Positions 32,630 to 42,662 of a DNA stretch of 64,000 nucleotides are shown piece by piece (the stretch's first letter is position 1; every line of letters starts with the position of its first letter). The DNA lies in contig NC_063443.1 of NCBI RefSeq assembly GCF_020379485.1, positions 19,401,531 to 19,465,530 on the forward strand, read 5' to 3'. The position numbers were made by a program, and so were the translations under genes. The stretch is from Brassica napus. Its lineage: Eukaryota > Streptophyta > Magnoliopsida > Brassicales > Brassicaceae. Below the pieces are notes generated by a model. It did no database searches and was not told the DNA's origin. It saw only the letters and a program-made list of their open reading frames with translations.

Positions 32630-34162
32630 ATGGAGAATCACCACCCTTCAACGCTCTTATCCATGGACTCCAGCGGCTCCTCTCACGAAGAGCTCCTCGA
32701 TCTCGACATGAACAATGTTAACCACCACCAGATCACTCTTTACAACCCTCCCGACATCAACCTCCCTTTGTCTGTCGGAAGAAGCTCTCCCACGTGGAAC
32801 TTGGACTCCTGCGATAATATCTTAGACGTTGGCCTTAGCTCGCACGTCTACGAGACAGAGACGTTCCTCAACGTGGTGGCTCCGAGTAAAGTCAGTAAAA
32901 AATGCTTGAAACGTGGAGATAGCATGTGGGGAGCTTGGTTCTTCTTCACCTCCTACTTCAGACCGGCACTGAACGAGAAATCAAAGTCTAAGGTCGTTAG
33001 AGAAGCTGGCAATGGAGCAGGAGGAGGAGGGGGATGCTTTACAGGGTTTGATAAATCTGATCTCAAGCTCGATGTGTTCCTCGTTCAGCACGATATGGAG
33101 AACATGTACATGTGGGCTTTTAAGGATAAACCTGAGAACGCGCTCGGTAAAATGCAGCTGAGAAGCTATATGAACGGGCACTCACGTCAGGGCGAGCGTC
33201 CGTTTCCCTTTAGCGCGGAGAAAGGGTTTGTTAGGTCTCACAGGATGCAGAGGAAACACTACAGGGGACTCTCTAACCCTCAGTGTCTTCACGGGATCGA
33301 GTTCGTGCCTTCTCCGAGTCTCTTGTGTGTCAGTGAAGAAGATAAGAAGAGGTGGATGGAGCTGACGGGTAGAGATTTGAAGTTCACTATCCCTCCTGAC
33401 GCTAGTGACTTCGGTTCTTGGAGGAACCTTCCCAACACGGAGTTCGAGCTCGAGAGACAGCCTCACGTGGCGAAACCGGCGCTGAACAACGCTAAGAAGA
33501 TAATACTTAACGGTTCGGGATTGCATTTGACGAACAACGCTTCTTTCAGCAGTAATGGTGACTCATCAGATCAATCTCCAGGAGGAGGAGGAGGAGGAGG
33601 CAATGTTAGTAAGAAGAGGAAAGAGTTTTTATCTCCGGGAAGCAGCGAAGAAGAATGTTGCTTGACTGTTAACAACGTTGAGACCCAGCCCGGTTGGGTA
33701 AAGGACTTCACTGGAGCGATGAAGAACGTTCACGGGCCTTCGACTGCAGCCAAGACCATCTACGAAGACGAAGAAGCTTACCTGATCGTGATAACGTTAC
33801 CGTTTGTGGATTTAAACAGCGTCAAGGTCTCGTGGAGGAACAGTATCAGTAACGGGATCGTGAAGGTGACGGGATCGAGCACGTCGAGGGCTCCTTTGGT
33901 GAAGAGGAGGGAGCGTACTTTCAAGCTGGTTGATCAGACGGCTGAGCATTGTCCTCCGGGGGAGTTCATGAGGGAGATACAGCTGCCAAATCGGATTCCG
34001 GAAGAAGCAAACATTGAAGCGTATTTTGATGGGACGGGACCGGTTCTGGAGATTATGGTGCCGAAGTTGAGGGGAGGAGTGGAGGAAGAACACGAGGTTA
34101 GGGTCTGTCTACGGCCACAACACCACCTCGGAGGAGGAGCAGGCGAGCTTAAGTTGACGTGA
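32630..34162 (+). CDS. HSP20-like chaperone-domain protein (At5g02480-like)
   Basis: A single-exon 510-aa protein starting MENHHPSTLLSMDSSGSSHE. The frame is open upstream to 32543 with two more ATGs (32543, 32606). I chose 32630 because the Arabidopsis protein, as recalled, starts there. The N-terminal two thirds (MWGAWFFFTSYFRPALNEKS, FVRSHRMQRKHYRGLSNPQC) are particular to this plant family and have no known biochemical role. The C-terminal ~110 residues (YEDEEAYLIVITLPFVDLNS ... RAPLVKRRERTFKLVDQTAE ... AYFDGTGPVLEIMVPKLRGG) form an alpha-crystallin/HSP20 beta-sandwich. It is far longer than classical small HSPs (15-25 kDa), so a chaperone function is uncertain. A 60-bp fragment of this gene recurs at 45363. 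The gene is intact. Confidence 0.9.
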   Translation: MENHHPSTLLSMDSSGSSHEELLDLDMNNVNHHQITLYNPPDINLPLSVGRSSPTWNLDSCDNILDVGLSSHVYETETFLNVVAPSKVSKKCLKRGDSMWGAWFFFTSYFRPALNEKSKSKVVREAGNGAGGGGGCFTGFDKSDLKLDVFLVQHDMENMYMWAFKDKPENALGKMQLRSYMNGHSRQGERPFPFSAEKGFVRSHRMQRKHYRGLSNPQCLHGIEFVPSPSLLCVSEEDKKRWMELTGRDLKFTIPPDASDFGSWRNLPNTEFELERQPHVAKPALNNAKKIILNGSGLHLTNNASFSSNGDSSDQSPGGGGGGGNVSKKRKEFLSPGSSEEECCLTVNNVETQPGWVKDFTGAMKNVHGPSTAAKTIYEDEEAYLIVITLPFVDLNSVKVSWRNSISNGIVKVTGSSTSRAPLVKRRERTFKLVDQTAEHCPPGEFMREIQLPNRIPEEANIEAYFDGTGPVLEIMVPKLRGGVEEEHEVRVCLRPQHHLGGGAGELKLT

Positions 34163-34399
34163 TGAAACATGTTTTTATGTACTTAATAGAAAGCATTATG
34201 GGGAAATAAGCAAAAGCAGTCAGCACCTACCATCCCGACTGTAACATTTTCAAATTTTCTTTTGGTCGTCATAGTGTAATTTTGTCACTTCTCTTTTTAA
34301 TGTATGGTTTATATATTTCCATTTTAAAAGATTATAGTTGTTGATGATTGTCAGTAGCCTTATTTTTTGAAAAAGCAAAATTGTTTTTTTGGCATGAAA

Positions 34400-35000
34400 A
34401 GAAAGAAGATTGTTAACACGAAAATAAGTTCAGTTTAAAATTTTCATTCTCTTAGCAAATTTATTATTGTAAATTGTAAACCATAGTTTAATGCACTTGA
34501 TTTTATAGCAAGCCCGTTCGTCATTATATCGTTTGCTGGTGGCCCAAATAAGGGATATTGTTTACTTCATGACAAAGCACTGTTAGCATTGTACAAGCCT
34601 GATGCAACATGTAATTTTTGGCATTCCATTTTTTACTCTTATGTCTTCATTTCGTTTCTCTATCGCGAGAACAGCAGTTATCCCTTAGACGAAGAAAACT
34701 AGCTAATAATGAGGAAGAAGATTGTTTAAACGAAAAAAAAAAGTTTGTAAGTTTAAATTTTCCTTCTCTAAGCAAGTTGATTGTAACTGTAGTTTAGGGA
34801 CACTGTTTGCCTCATGATTTCTCACACTAACAATGACCTGTTTGCATTGTAGAAGGTAAATGAATTTCTTGCATTACATTTTTTACTCTAATAACATTGC
34901 AAAAAATATTCTAATGGCTTCATTTCGTTTCTCTGTCGAGAAAACAACAGTTATCAAGCTCTTAGCGGAAGGAGACTAGCTAAAAATGAACACCAAAATA
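34400..35000. repeat. Tandem duplication, ~310-bp unit
   Basis: 'gaagattgtt(t)aa.acga' followed by 'agtttaaa.ttttc.ttctctaagcaa' and 'gtagttta' begins at about 34405 and again at 34716. Both units run on to 'cattttttactct' and 'cttcatttcgtttctct.tcg.gaaaac', with about 75-85% identity judged by eye. It lies just beyond the 3' end of the minus-strand HSC70, and the second unit belongs to the inverted duplication. Confidence 0.7.
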
Positions 35001-35173
35001 GGAAAAGCCAAATAATCCATCATCATAGCAGAACAGAAAATCTAGAGTTCAGAAAAGTTGTAACAAACATAATAGCAAAACGGACCTATCATAAAGGCCA
35101 AACATACGAAAAGTTCTTAAGAGATCGAAATAAAGAGTAAAATAGATAGAGAGAGACGTCAAGAATCAACAGA

Positions 35174-37419
35174 TTAGTCGACCTCTTCAATCTTAGGGCC
35201 AGCACCGCCTGAGGCAGGAGGAGCATCATCGTCCATCCCTGCGGCTTCACCACCAGCTCCTTGGTACATCTTGGCAATGATTGGGTTGCAGATGCTCTCC
35301 AACTCCTTCATCTTGTCTTCGAACTCATCAGCCTCACCCAACTGGTTATTCTCCAGCCACTGAATCGCCTGCTCAATAGACTCCTCGATCTTCTTCTTGT
35401 CTGCAGCCGGTAGCTTCTCACCAATCTTCTCGTCCTGGATGGTGTTCCTCATGTTGTAAGCGTAGTTCTCAAGAGCGTTCTTGGCTTCCACCTTCTTCTT
35501 GTGCTCCTCATCCTCAGACTTGTACTTCTCAGCCTCTTGGACCATCTTCTCAATATCATCCTTGGACAAACGACCCTTGTCGTTGGTGATGGTGATCTTG
35601 TTCTTCTGTCCGGTGGTCTTGTCCTCAGCAGAGACGTTGAGGATACCGTTGGCGTCAATGTCGAAGCAGACAGTGATTTGGGGGACACCACGTGGAGCCG
35701 GTGGGATTCCGGAGAGCTCAAACTTTCCTAGGAGGTTGTTGTCCTTGGTCCTGGCTCTCTCCCCTTCGAACACCTGGATCAACACACCAGGCTGGTTGTC
35801 GGAGTAGGTCGAGAACACTTGCTCCTTCTTGGTCGGAATGGTTGTGTTTCTTGCGATCAAAGTGGTCATGACACCACCGGCGGTCTCAAGACCGAGTGAG
35901 AGAGGAGTGACATCGAGCAAGAGAAGATCTTGGACCTTCTCGTTTCCTTCACCACTGAGAATAGCTCCCTGGACGGCAGCACCGTAAGCAACGGCCTCGT
36001 CGGGGTTGATAGACTTGCACAGCTCCTTGCCGTTGAAGAAGTCCTGAAGCAATTGCTGAACCTTGGGAATACGGGTGGAGCCACCGACAAGAACAACATC
36101 GTGGACGGTGCTCTTGTCCATCTTAGCATCACGGAGACACTTCTCCACTGGCTCCATACACTTCCTAAAGAGATCCATGTTGAGCTCCTCGAACCTAGCA
36201 CGGGTGAGTGCAGAGTAGAAGTCGATACCCTCAAAGAGAGAGTCAATCTCGATGGTGGTCTGAGCAGTGGAGGAAAGAGTCCTCTTCGCTCTCTCACAGG
36301 CCGTCCTCAACCTCCTAAGAGCTCTCGGGTTTCCGGTAATGTCCTTCTTGCTCTTCCTCTTGAACTCCTGAACAAAGTGGTTCACCATTCTGTTGTCGAA
36401 GTCCTCACCACCGAGATGTGTGTCTCCGGCAGTGGCCTTAACCTCAAAGATACCTTCCTCAATAGTAAGAAGGGAGACATCAAAAGTACCACCACCGAGA
36501 TCAAAGATCAACACGTTCTTCTCTCCAACGCTGGTCGCCTTCTTGTCAAGACCGTAAGCAATAGCAGCAGCGGTGGGCTCGTTGATGATACGCATAACGT
36601 TCAAACCGGCAATCACACCAGCGTCCTTAGTAGCCTGACGCTGAGAGTCGTTGAAGTAAGCAGGGACAGTGACGACTGCGTTCTTGATGGTGACGCCAAG
36701 GTAAGCCTCAGCAATCTCACGCATCTTAATGAGAACCATGGAGGAAATCTCCTCGGCGGCGAACTGCTTCTCCTCGCCCTTGTAGTTGACGACGATCATT
36801 GGCTTCTCGGCAGGTCCGGCGATGATCTTGAATGGCCACAACTTCATGTCGCTCTGTACAGAGCTGTCGCTGAAACGACGACCGATCAACCTCTTAGCAT
36901 CTGCCACGTACACACAAAAAGAATCAATAAACGCATCTCAGAAGCAGTTACAAGCTCAATCAAACGAAAACGAGCAAAATAAATTCGAATAATTAATAGA
37001 TCTAACATAACAAACTTCAAAGTTTAATTAGCTCAAAAGCAATCAATAAACGCATCTCAAAAGCACTTAGTAGCTAAATCGAACGAAAACGAGCAAATCA
37101 AATTCGAATCAACACTCAATCATGAGATCTACTAATAGAATCCTAGATCTAACATACCAAAACCTCAGATCTAAATTCAAATCAGGAAGAAGATGAGATA
37201 CGTACCGAAGACGGTGTTGATAGGGTTCATGGCGACCTGGTTCTTAGCGGCATCACCGATGAGCCTCTCGGAGTCAGTGAAGGCGACGTAAGAAGGCGTG
37301 GTCCTGTTACCCTGATCATTAGCGATGATCTCAACACGGTCGTGTTGCCACACTCCGACGCAAGAGTACGTCGTACCGAGGTCGATACCGATCGCTGGAC
37401 CTTCTCCTTTACCAGACAT
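35174..37419 (-). CDS. Cytosolic heat-shock cognate protein HSC70 (copy 1)
   Basis: An ATP-driven cytosolic/nuclear chaperone that folds, refolds and hands over clients. Two exons, 37206-37419 and 35174-36900, with the intron after the first 71 codons, give 646 aa. The ATPase domain carries the three Hsp70 signatures: [13 protein letters not shown] near residue 10, [14 protein letters not shown] near 200 and [16 protein letters not shown] near 337. The substrate-binding domain and lid follow, ending [11 protein letters not shown], where the EEVD tail marks cytosolic isoforms that bind TPR co-chaperones. The intron position is typical for plant HSC70. The exon-2 protein shows no difference from copy 2 by eye, and exon 1 lacks one Ala (MSGKG for MSAGKG). 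Whether this is HSC70-1 or HSC70-2 cannot be told. Confidence 0.97.
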
Positions 37420-37510
37420 TATAAGAATCGGAAAGAATGAGCTACAGAGAAGGAAGAGGGCGGCTAGGTTTTGAGTTTCGTAAATTGGTAAACAACTGTG
37501 AAGAAGAGAT

Positions 37511-37615
37511 TTGTTTATATAGACCTTAGCGCGGGGCTTGGGTTTGATCGGGCGGCCACGAATGAATTCAGATCTAGGGCGCCAGGCTGTTTAAAAGAGT
37601 TCGAGAATGTTCTAT
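37511..37615 (-). promoter_or_regulatory. HSC70 copy 1 promoter: TATA box and heat-shock element
   Basis: On the minus strand a TATA box 'tctatataaac' lies at about 37514-37523, and a three-unit heat-shock element GAA-ca-TTC-tc-GAA lies at 37600-37612, about 80 bp further upstream. Spacing mirrors copy 2. This fits HSF-responsive transcription. Confidence 0.8.
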
Positions 37616-37637
37616 GGCTGTGAGGTAAAACCCTAGT

Positions 37638-38340
37638 TTGTTACAATGTTTTTAAAACCGATCCGAACATTGAACCGGACTACTTTCCGGATCACGGAAT
37701 CATTGGTCGAACGCAGATTAATAAATAAATAAATTTTATTATATGATAAAAAATTAGTTATAAAATAAAAAATATAGAAACTACATTAAATATTTTTCAA
37801 ATATTTTTCAAAATATAAAATAATAATTTAGATATGTATATATTTTATGTTTATTTGACATACAAAATATCAAAAAATAGTTTAGACTAAATAAATATTA
37901 AAAAAGGTCAGAATATTTAAATCTAAATATCTAATGTGATTAATAAATTAAATTTTAAATTCAAAATAAATCAAAGGATAAACATCATTGTAGTAAATTG
38001 TCAATAACAAAAATAAATTAACACCAAATCACATCAACTAATTTTGATTCTTTTGTCCATCTCATGTTCTTCTGGTGGCATAGTGAAATCTTCACTCAAA
38101 TCTAAAAATCACAAATAAAATAGTGAATTGGTAATTATGTATGATAAAAATATATTTAAAAACTAAAATATGTAAAAATTATATGTTTGGTTCAACCAAT
38201 GGTTTAACCGGTATCGAATTCCTGGTTTTAGTAGTTTTTGCGAGTTTTTAAATATTTGGTTTTTAACAAAATCCACCAAATTTATTTTGGATCACCGAAT
38301 TTACCGGTTCAACCGCTGGGTCGGGTTTCGTTAGTTACAA
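37638..38340. mobile_element. MITE-like element with long imperfect terminal inverted repeats
   Basis: The start (TTGTTAC...CCGATCCGAACATTGAACCGG) and the reverse complement of the end (TTGTAAC...CCGACCCAGCGGTTGAACCGG) align over about 60 bp with substitutions. The segment is absent from the right arm, where 'aaccctagtt' joins directly to 'ggcaacttgtttgac', so it inserted after, or was lost since, the arm duplication. No coding frame. The superfamily is unclear, and no clean target duplication was seen. Confidence 0.6.
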
Positions 38341-39861
38341 GTTGGCCACTTGTTTGACCTAATGGGGCGAGTTAGCTATACTTAATACTTATGGGTTATA
38401 GTGTTGGGATAATGGGCCGAGCTAGCTATACGTTATAGTTTCTCTTCTCCACGAACAACTGGTATATATTATTCAATGTTCTTCCTAAATATGCAGATTG
38501 TAATTTTACTTATTTGAAAAACTCAGCAAATGTTTATTTTCTTTTTCTTGACCCAAATAAAATGTATTTTTCCATTTGTTTTAAAATTTACATAACAATC
38601 TTTCCAAAATAAATACGAAGTATATGTTTGTGTTGATCTGCCTAATAATGCAGTAAAGATAGGTTTCTCCTTTAACAAACCGTACTTATGTAGAATGGTT
38701 TAATTTGGATTTTTTGCATCAGCCATTACTTTTCTTTTCACTGTGTTGGTCCACTTTCAAAGGTGAGCTTATATGCCGATGTGCTATTTCTCTTCTCTAA
38801 TCACATAGTAGCTAAAAACATTAGTAACTGACGCTTTATATATGTGGCAAACAAAGAATTTGGCACTTGACACTGCAAGAATGTGTATTGGAGATTTTGT
38901 TGCAGTATACATGCTTTATACAAAGATTTACACCCACAAACTCTCCCTGATTATTTGTATTTAACAAAAGTCAAAACAATACAAGGTGAGACAGAGCCTA
39001 CAAGCTATTTATCCCACACAACAATCAGCCTTTGAGTTCTTTGTCCCTATCTTTGGATTACTTCAAAAACCCATCCCATATTATAGTAACATACAAAGAG
39101 CTACCCATCATGATCACAACTAACACGCTTACAAAAAGAAGCTTCACACTGAAGTACAGTTAGCATTGGTGCAGGTACATAATCTAGTAACAACCAGGAA
39201 GATGCGGAGAGGTTCAAGAATGAAACTGATCTTTGGAAGATTGACGTCAATAGAAAATGAGTACCACAAAACAAAGGCTAATGCTGCGTATCTAGCACAT
39301 AACATCATGCAAAAAGAAAAAACTTATGCTAATGTGGAACAAATAAATCTGTAAACAGGATCATTATCCTGGCAATGTGAAGAAACTACCTTTAGACATA
39401 ACAATTCATAAGGTCAAGTGTGTGGTTACTCACAAGCATCAAAATCTAAGCTGACTCATACCATGAAGTCTCAACAACTAGTTGGAACTGTGGTACAAGC
39501 AACTAAGGCAGAGATAAGACAATGTGCATGTACAGAAAGCTGTATGATAGCTAAAACAAGTAACTTGCATGATAAAAATTTGAATGATGAAAAGTCTTTA
39601 TCTATTGTTCATAATAAAAAAATACATTGTGAAAGATACATTACTGGCGAAACATGTCGACTATATGGAATGCTAAAGACATGTTTGATTCCGACAAATA
39701 AATAATTATTTTGTAGTAAGAAACCAAAATACAAAAACTTCATTCAAATTTGGGCTTATTTGCTAAATAGCCAAAAAAAAAAGAAGGGAAATTAGATTCT
39801 TAGAGAGAGAGTAGAGAGAGATAGGAAGAGAAAGTAGGAGAGAGGGGGTGTTTTTAGTTAG
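38341..39861. other. Left-arm flank and probable 3' region of OST4
   Basis: This comprises distal HSC70 promoter homology (to 38590), then DNA unique to this arm. A ~170-bp stretch (39540-39712) resembles 46310-46478 beside ELF7. Two plus-strand frames (39166-39354 and 39418-39705) lack family motifs, and I do not call them genes. Confidence 0.5.
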
Positions 39862-40011
39862 TTAGTGAATTTTGTTTTTCTTTGTGGTTACTGGGTGCAA
39901 TTTCCCTTCAAATTTTGTGTCGGCCACCACGAAATGGTAAGCAATGACCAAAATGAAGATGAAAATGCCGAGAAAACTGGCAAAGAATCCGAGGTTCTGA
40001 TCGTCAAACAT
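39862..40011 (-). CDS. Oligosaccharyltransferase subunit OST4-like mini-protein
   Basis: OST4 is a tiny single-pass subunit that stabilises the oligosaccharyltransferase complex for N-glycosylation in the ER membrane. Fifty codons on the minus strand give [20 protein letters not shown], then [20 protein letters not shown] and a Lys-rich end VTTKKNKIH. The MFDDQ.LGFFA.FLGIFIF.LVIAYH core is the plant OST4 signature with one transmembrane helix at about residues 9-26. The start follows directly on a 'gatgttacag' acceptor, implying a 5'-UTR intron. A likely leader exon ending 'cgaag|gtaaaa' lies near 40280-40340. The tail looks longer than the ~37-residue Arabidopsis form I remember. It is present only in the left arm of the inverted duplication. 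Confidence 0.88.
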   Translation of the reverse strand: MFDDQNLGFFASFLGIFIFILVIAYHFVVADTKFEGKLHPVTTKKNKIH

Positions 40012-40427
40012 CTGTAACATCACAACGATGAAAAATCAGAAAATGAAAATCACACATGAACTCTACTACACTAGACGAAAAGGAGAGTACAAAATCCAGA
40101 TCGACCAAAGGTGTTGTGTAATGAACACATCAACCTTAGATCACGCCAAGAAAAGAAAACGAAATTGATTGAATCTCATCAGATCTCTACCGCAAGAAAT
40201 AAATTTATGCCTAAGAACAAATACAAAATATATATGAGGAAAAGGAAAATGGATAAATCTCAGGCTTTATTTTTTACCTTCGAAAGCCTAGAGGCAGAGA
40301 ATTTATCCTCGATTCTTCTTCCCTCACAGTGTTAACGGAACAGATCGGAAGCAAAGACTATGTCCTATTAATTAGTTGAACTTGGTTATAACGTTATTTA
40401 AAAAAATAAATGAGAACAAAAATAATG

Positions 40428-40499
40428 TGTGGCTGCTGGGATTCGAGCCCAGGTCTCCACGGCCACAACGTGGAATTCTCACCACTAAACTACAGCCAC
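40428..40499 (-). tRNA. tRNA-His (GTG anticodon)
   Basis: The 72-nt minus-strand sequence folds into a full cloverleaf: acceptor GTGGCTG/CAGCCAC, anticodon stem CCACG/CGTGG with loop TTGTGGC (anticodon GTG), T-arm GGGCTCGAATCCC, and discriminator A. Internal B box GGGCTCGAATCC and an A-box-like TAGTTTAGTGGTG are present. No intron and no encoded CCA. It lies between the OST4 leader and the palindrome spacer and has no counterpart in the right arm. Confidence 0.97.
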
Positions 40500-40740
40500 A
40501 TTTATGTTGAATTATTTAACAAAATTACAAATTTTGGTTAATATAAAGAAAATCCAAACACAATAAACAACTAAATTTGTTAAGAAATAGAGGTTTCATA
40601 AATGTATTTACTAAGCACATGTGGTTTATTTATAATGGTACTCGGGTTGGATATCATTATTCGTTATTCACCTTAGACTCGCTATTTAATCGGGTACCCT
40701 TATTAAGTATTCAGCATTGTCAAAGCAAGTAATAAGTTAA

Positions 40741-41402
40741 CTAGAGCTTGACCCGCGTACCCGCGCAGGTGTTAGTTTTTTGATAAATGAATATTTATTT
40801 GTATAAGTGATAATATATATTTTAAAATTTACCCGTTTAATTTTTTTTTAATATGACATTTATAAACACAATAATTTTATAGTTTATATTGAGTAGTTTT
40901 ATTTTATCATGTAAACCCTTAATTATATCATCCATTTATTTAGAATACGACCTGTAAAATCACACAAATGTATTTTTATTTTTTATGGATCAAAATTTTA
41001 TGATTATATATAATAAAATTATTGTATAAACTGTTTTTATAGATCAAAATTTTATGATTATGTATAATGAAATTGTTGTATACTATTTATTATGTATATG
41101 TGGAATTAGTAAAATAATTACCGTATAATGTATGTAATTACGAAATGTATATATGGAATTAATTATTTTCAAATACACATATGTATAATAAAAAGGAAAA
41201 GACAAAAAAATATTAAAAGTTAGGTTTATTAATTATTGTTGCCATGATTTTTTAGTTAGAATTTGATTTTGAAAATACATTAATTGAAGAGAAAAGACAA
41301 AAATCCTAAAAGATAGGTTAATTAATAACTTCAGTGGCATGCCATTGTAAATATAGTGGAAAATTAAGGGATAATCTAATTTTGTACTCCTATTTTAATA
41401 GA
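40741..41402 (-). mobile_element. Small non-autonomous Helitron (662 bp) in the palindrome spacer
   Basis: On the minus strand it starts TCTATTAAAATAGGAGTAC (plus 41402 downward) and ends with a GC-rich hairpin CCTGCG-cgggta-CGCGGG, then TCAAGCT and CTAG (plus 40741-40744). Flanks on the minus strand are A before TC and T after CTAG, the expected A|T target. No coding frame. It is a different family from the Helitron at 20833-22233, judged by its 5' end. Confidence 0.85.
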
Positions 41403-41869
41403 TTATATATTTTTTTATTATTTGCAAGACCGAGTCAAATATCAAGTATCATTATTATTTTTGGTACATGATTCGTTATTTATCTGTTACTTGCTATTTG
41501 TTATGTGATCAAAATACTTGTTCAAATTTGTTTTTTTTTTATAATTGCATTTATAATTGGACACAAATACTCATTACTTTTCTTATGTTTCGTATATATC
41601 TCGATATTCTTATACTTGTTACTTGTTTCTTATACTTGTGTGTCTGTGTAATAATCACAACGGTCAAGCTTTGACATTGGAGTTGTTACTTTCTCTCCAT
41701 CGGATTTTCAAACTTTAGATGGATGTATTTTCTGGGTTTTGGCAAAATTTTCTCACCGAACCACAATTTTTTTTGACATAATTAGCCCAAATCAGTTTGT
41801 CGTTGTGGTACTATATATTTAGATAAAGTGTGTCAAATTTAAATAGTTTGTATTTTCATCATTTTAACC
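41403..41869. other. Spacer DNA between palindrome arms
   Basis: AT-rich with no gene recognised. A (T)n run lies near 41530. The next block begins the right arm and has a small internal duplication 'ttttaaccaaaatg(t/c)gtcg' at 41869 and 41933. Confidence 0.5.
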
Positions 41870-42463
41870 AAAATGTGTCGTTTGTTTGATTATGTAACAA
41901 ATTTAGTTGTTTATTGTGTTAGGATTTTCTTCATTTTAACCAAAATGCGTCGTTTGTTTGCTAAGATAATGTACCTGCACCAATGCTTGATGTATTTCAA
42001 TTGGGTTTAGATAAATGTAGTTTGATGAAAGAGTGAAGCTTCTTTCTGTAATCATATGGCAATTGTGATCATGTTGTGTAGCTCATTGTAAGTATTAAAA
42101 AAAAATCAAAATTTAACCATTATGCAGATACTTTGCATTTATTTTCAAAAATTGATTTTTAAATTTGGGTAAATTTTAAAACAAATGGAAAAAGTACATT
42201 TTATTTGGGTCAAGAAAAAAGAAAATAAACATTTGCTGAGTTTTTCAAATAAGGAAAATTACAATCCTCATATTTAGGATGAACATTAAATAAATACTCA
42301 CTTGTTCATGGAGAAGAGAAAAAAATAACACTCCCCAACACTAAAACCCACAAGTGTAAAGATAGCTCGGCCCATTCTGCCAACACTAAAACCCATAAGT
42401 AAAACTAGCTCGGCCCATTAGGTCAAACAAGTTGCCAACTAGGGTTTTAACCTCACAGCCATC

Positions 42464-42567
42464 GAACATTCTCGAACCCTTTTTAAACAGCCTGGCGCCC
42501 TAGATCTGATTTCAGTTCATTCGTGACCGTCCAATCAAACCCAAGCCCCGCGCTAAAGTCTATATAA
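42464..42567 (+). promoter_or_regulatory. HSC70 copy 2 promoter: heat-shock element and TATA box
   Basis: A heat-shock element GAA-ca-TTC-tc-GAA at 42464-42476 and a TATA box 'tatataaa' at 42561-42568, about 100 bp before the ATG. Site-II-like 'ggccca' motifs lie just upstream (42369, 42412). The layout is shared with copy 1. Confidence 0.8.
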
Positions 42568-42662
42568 ACAAATCTCTTCTTCCTAGTTGCTTACCAATTT
42601 ACGAAACTCAAAACCTAGCCGCCCTCTTCCTTCTCTGTAGCTCATTCTTCTCGATTATTAGA

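Larger units (their letters stand above)
34795..40610. repeat. Left arm of large HSC70 inverted duplication
   Basis: This arm pairs, in reverse complement, with about 41870-45306. Matching blocks outside the genes are 3' flank (34795-35010 with 45085-45306), promoter (37440-37637 with 42430-42660), distal promoter (38341-38590 with 42180-42440), 'agcattggtgcaggtacat' (39160 with 41975) and 'cacaataaacaactaaattt' (40557 with about 41900). Left-only segments are a TIR element (37638-38340), about 450 bp at 38640-39100 and the OST4/tRNA block (39190-40530). Confidence 0.85.

Noticed and set aside
35930..36982. 350-codon open frame antisense to HSC70 copy 1
   Set aside because: Long antisense frames are a well-known by-product of Hsp70 codon usage. 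No independent start context, splice evidence or family similarity.
39166..39705. Two plus-strand ORFs (62 and 95 codons) as genes
   Set aside because: No family motif. The second overlaps a repeat shared with the ELF7 3' flank. Probably untranslated DNA.
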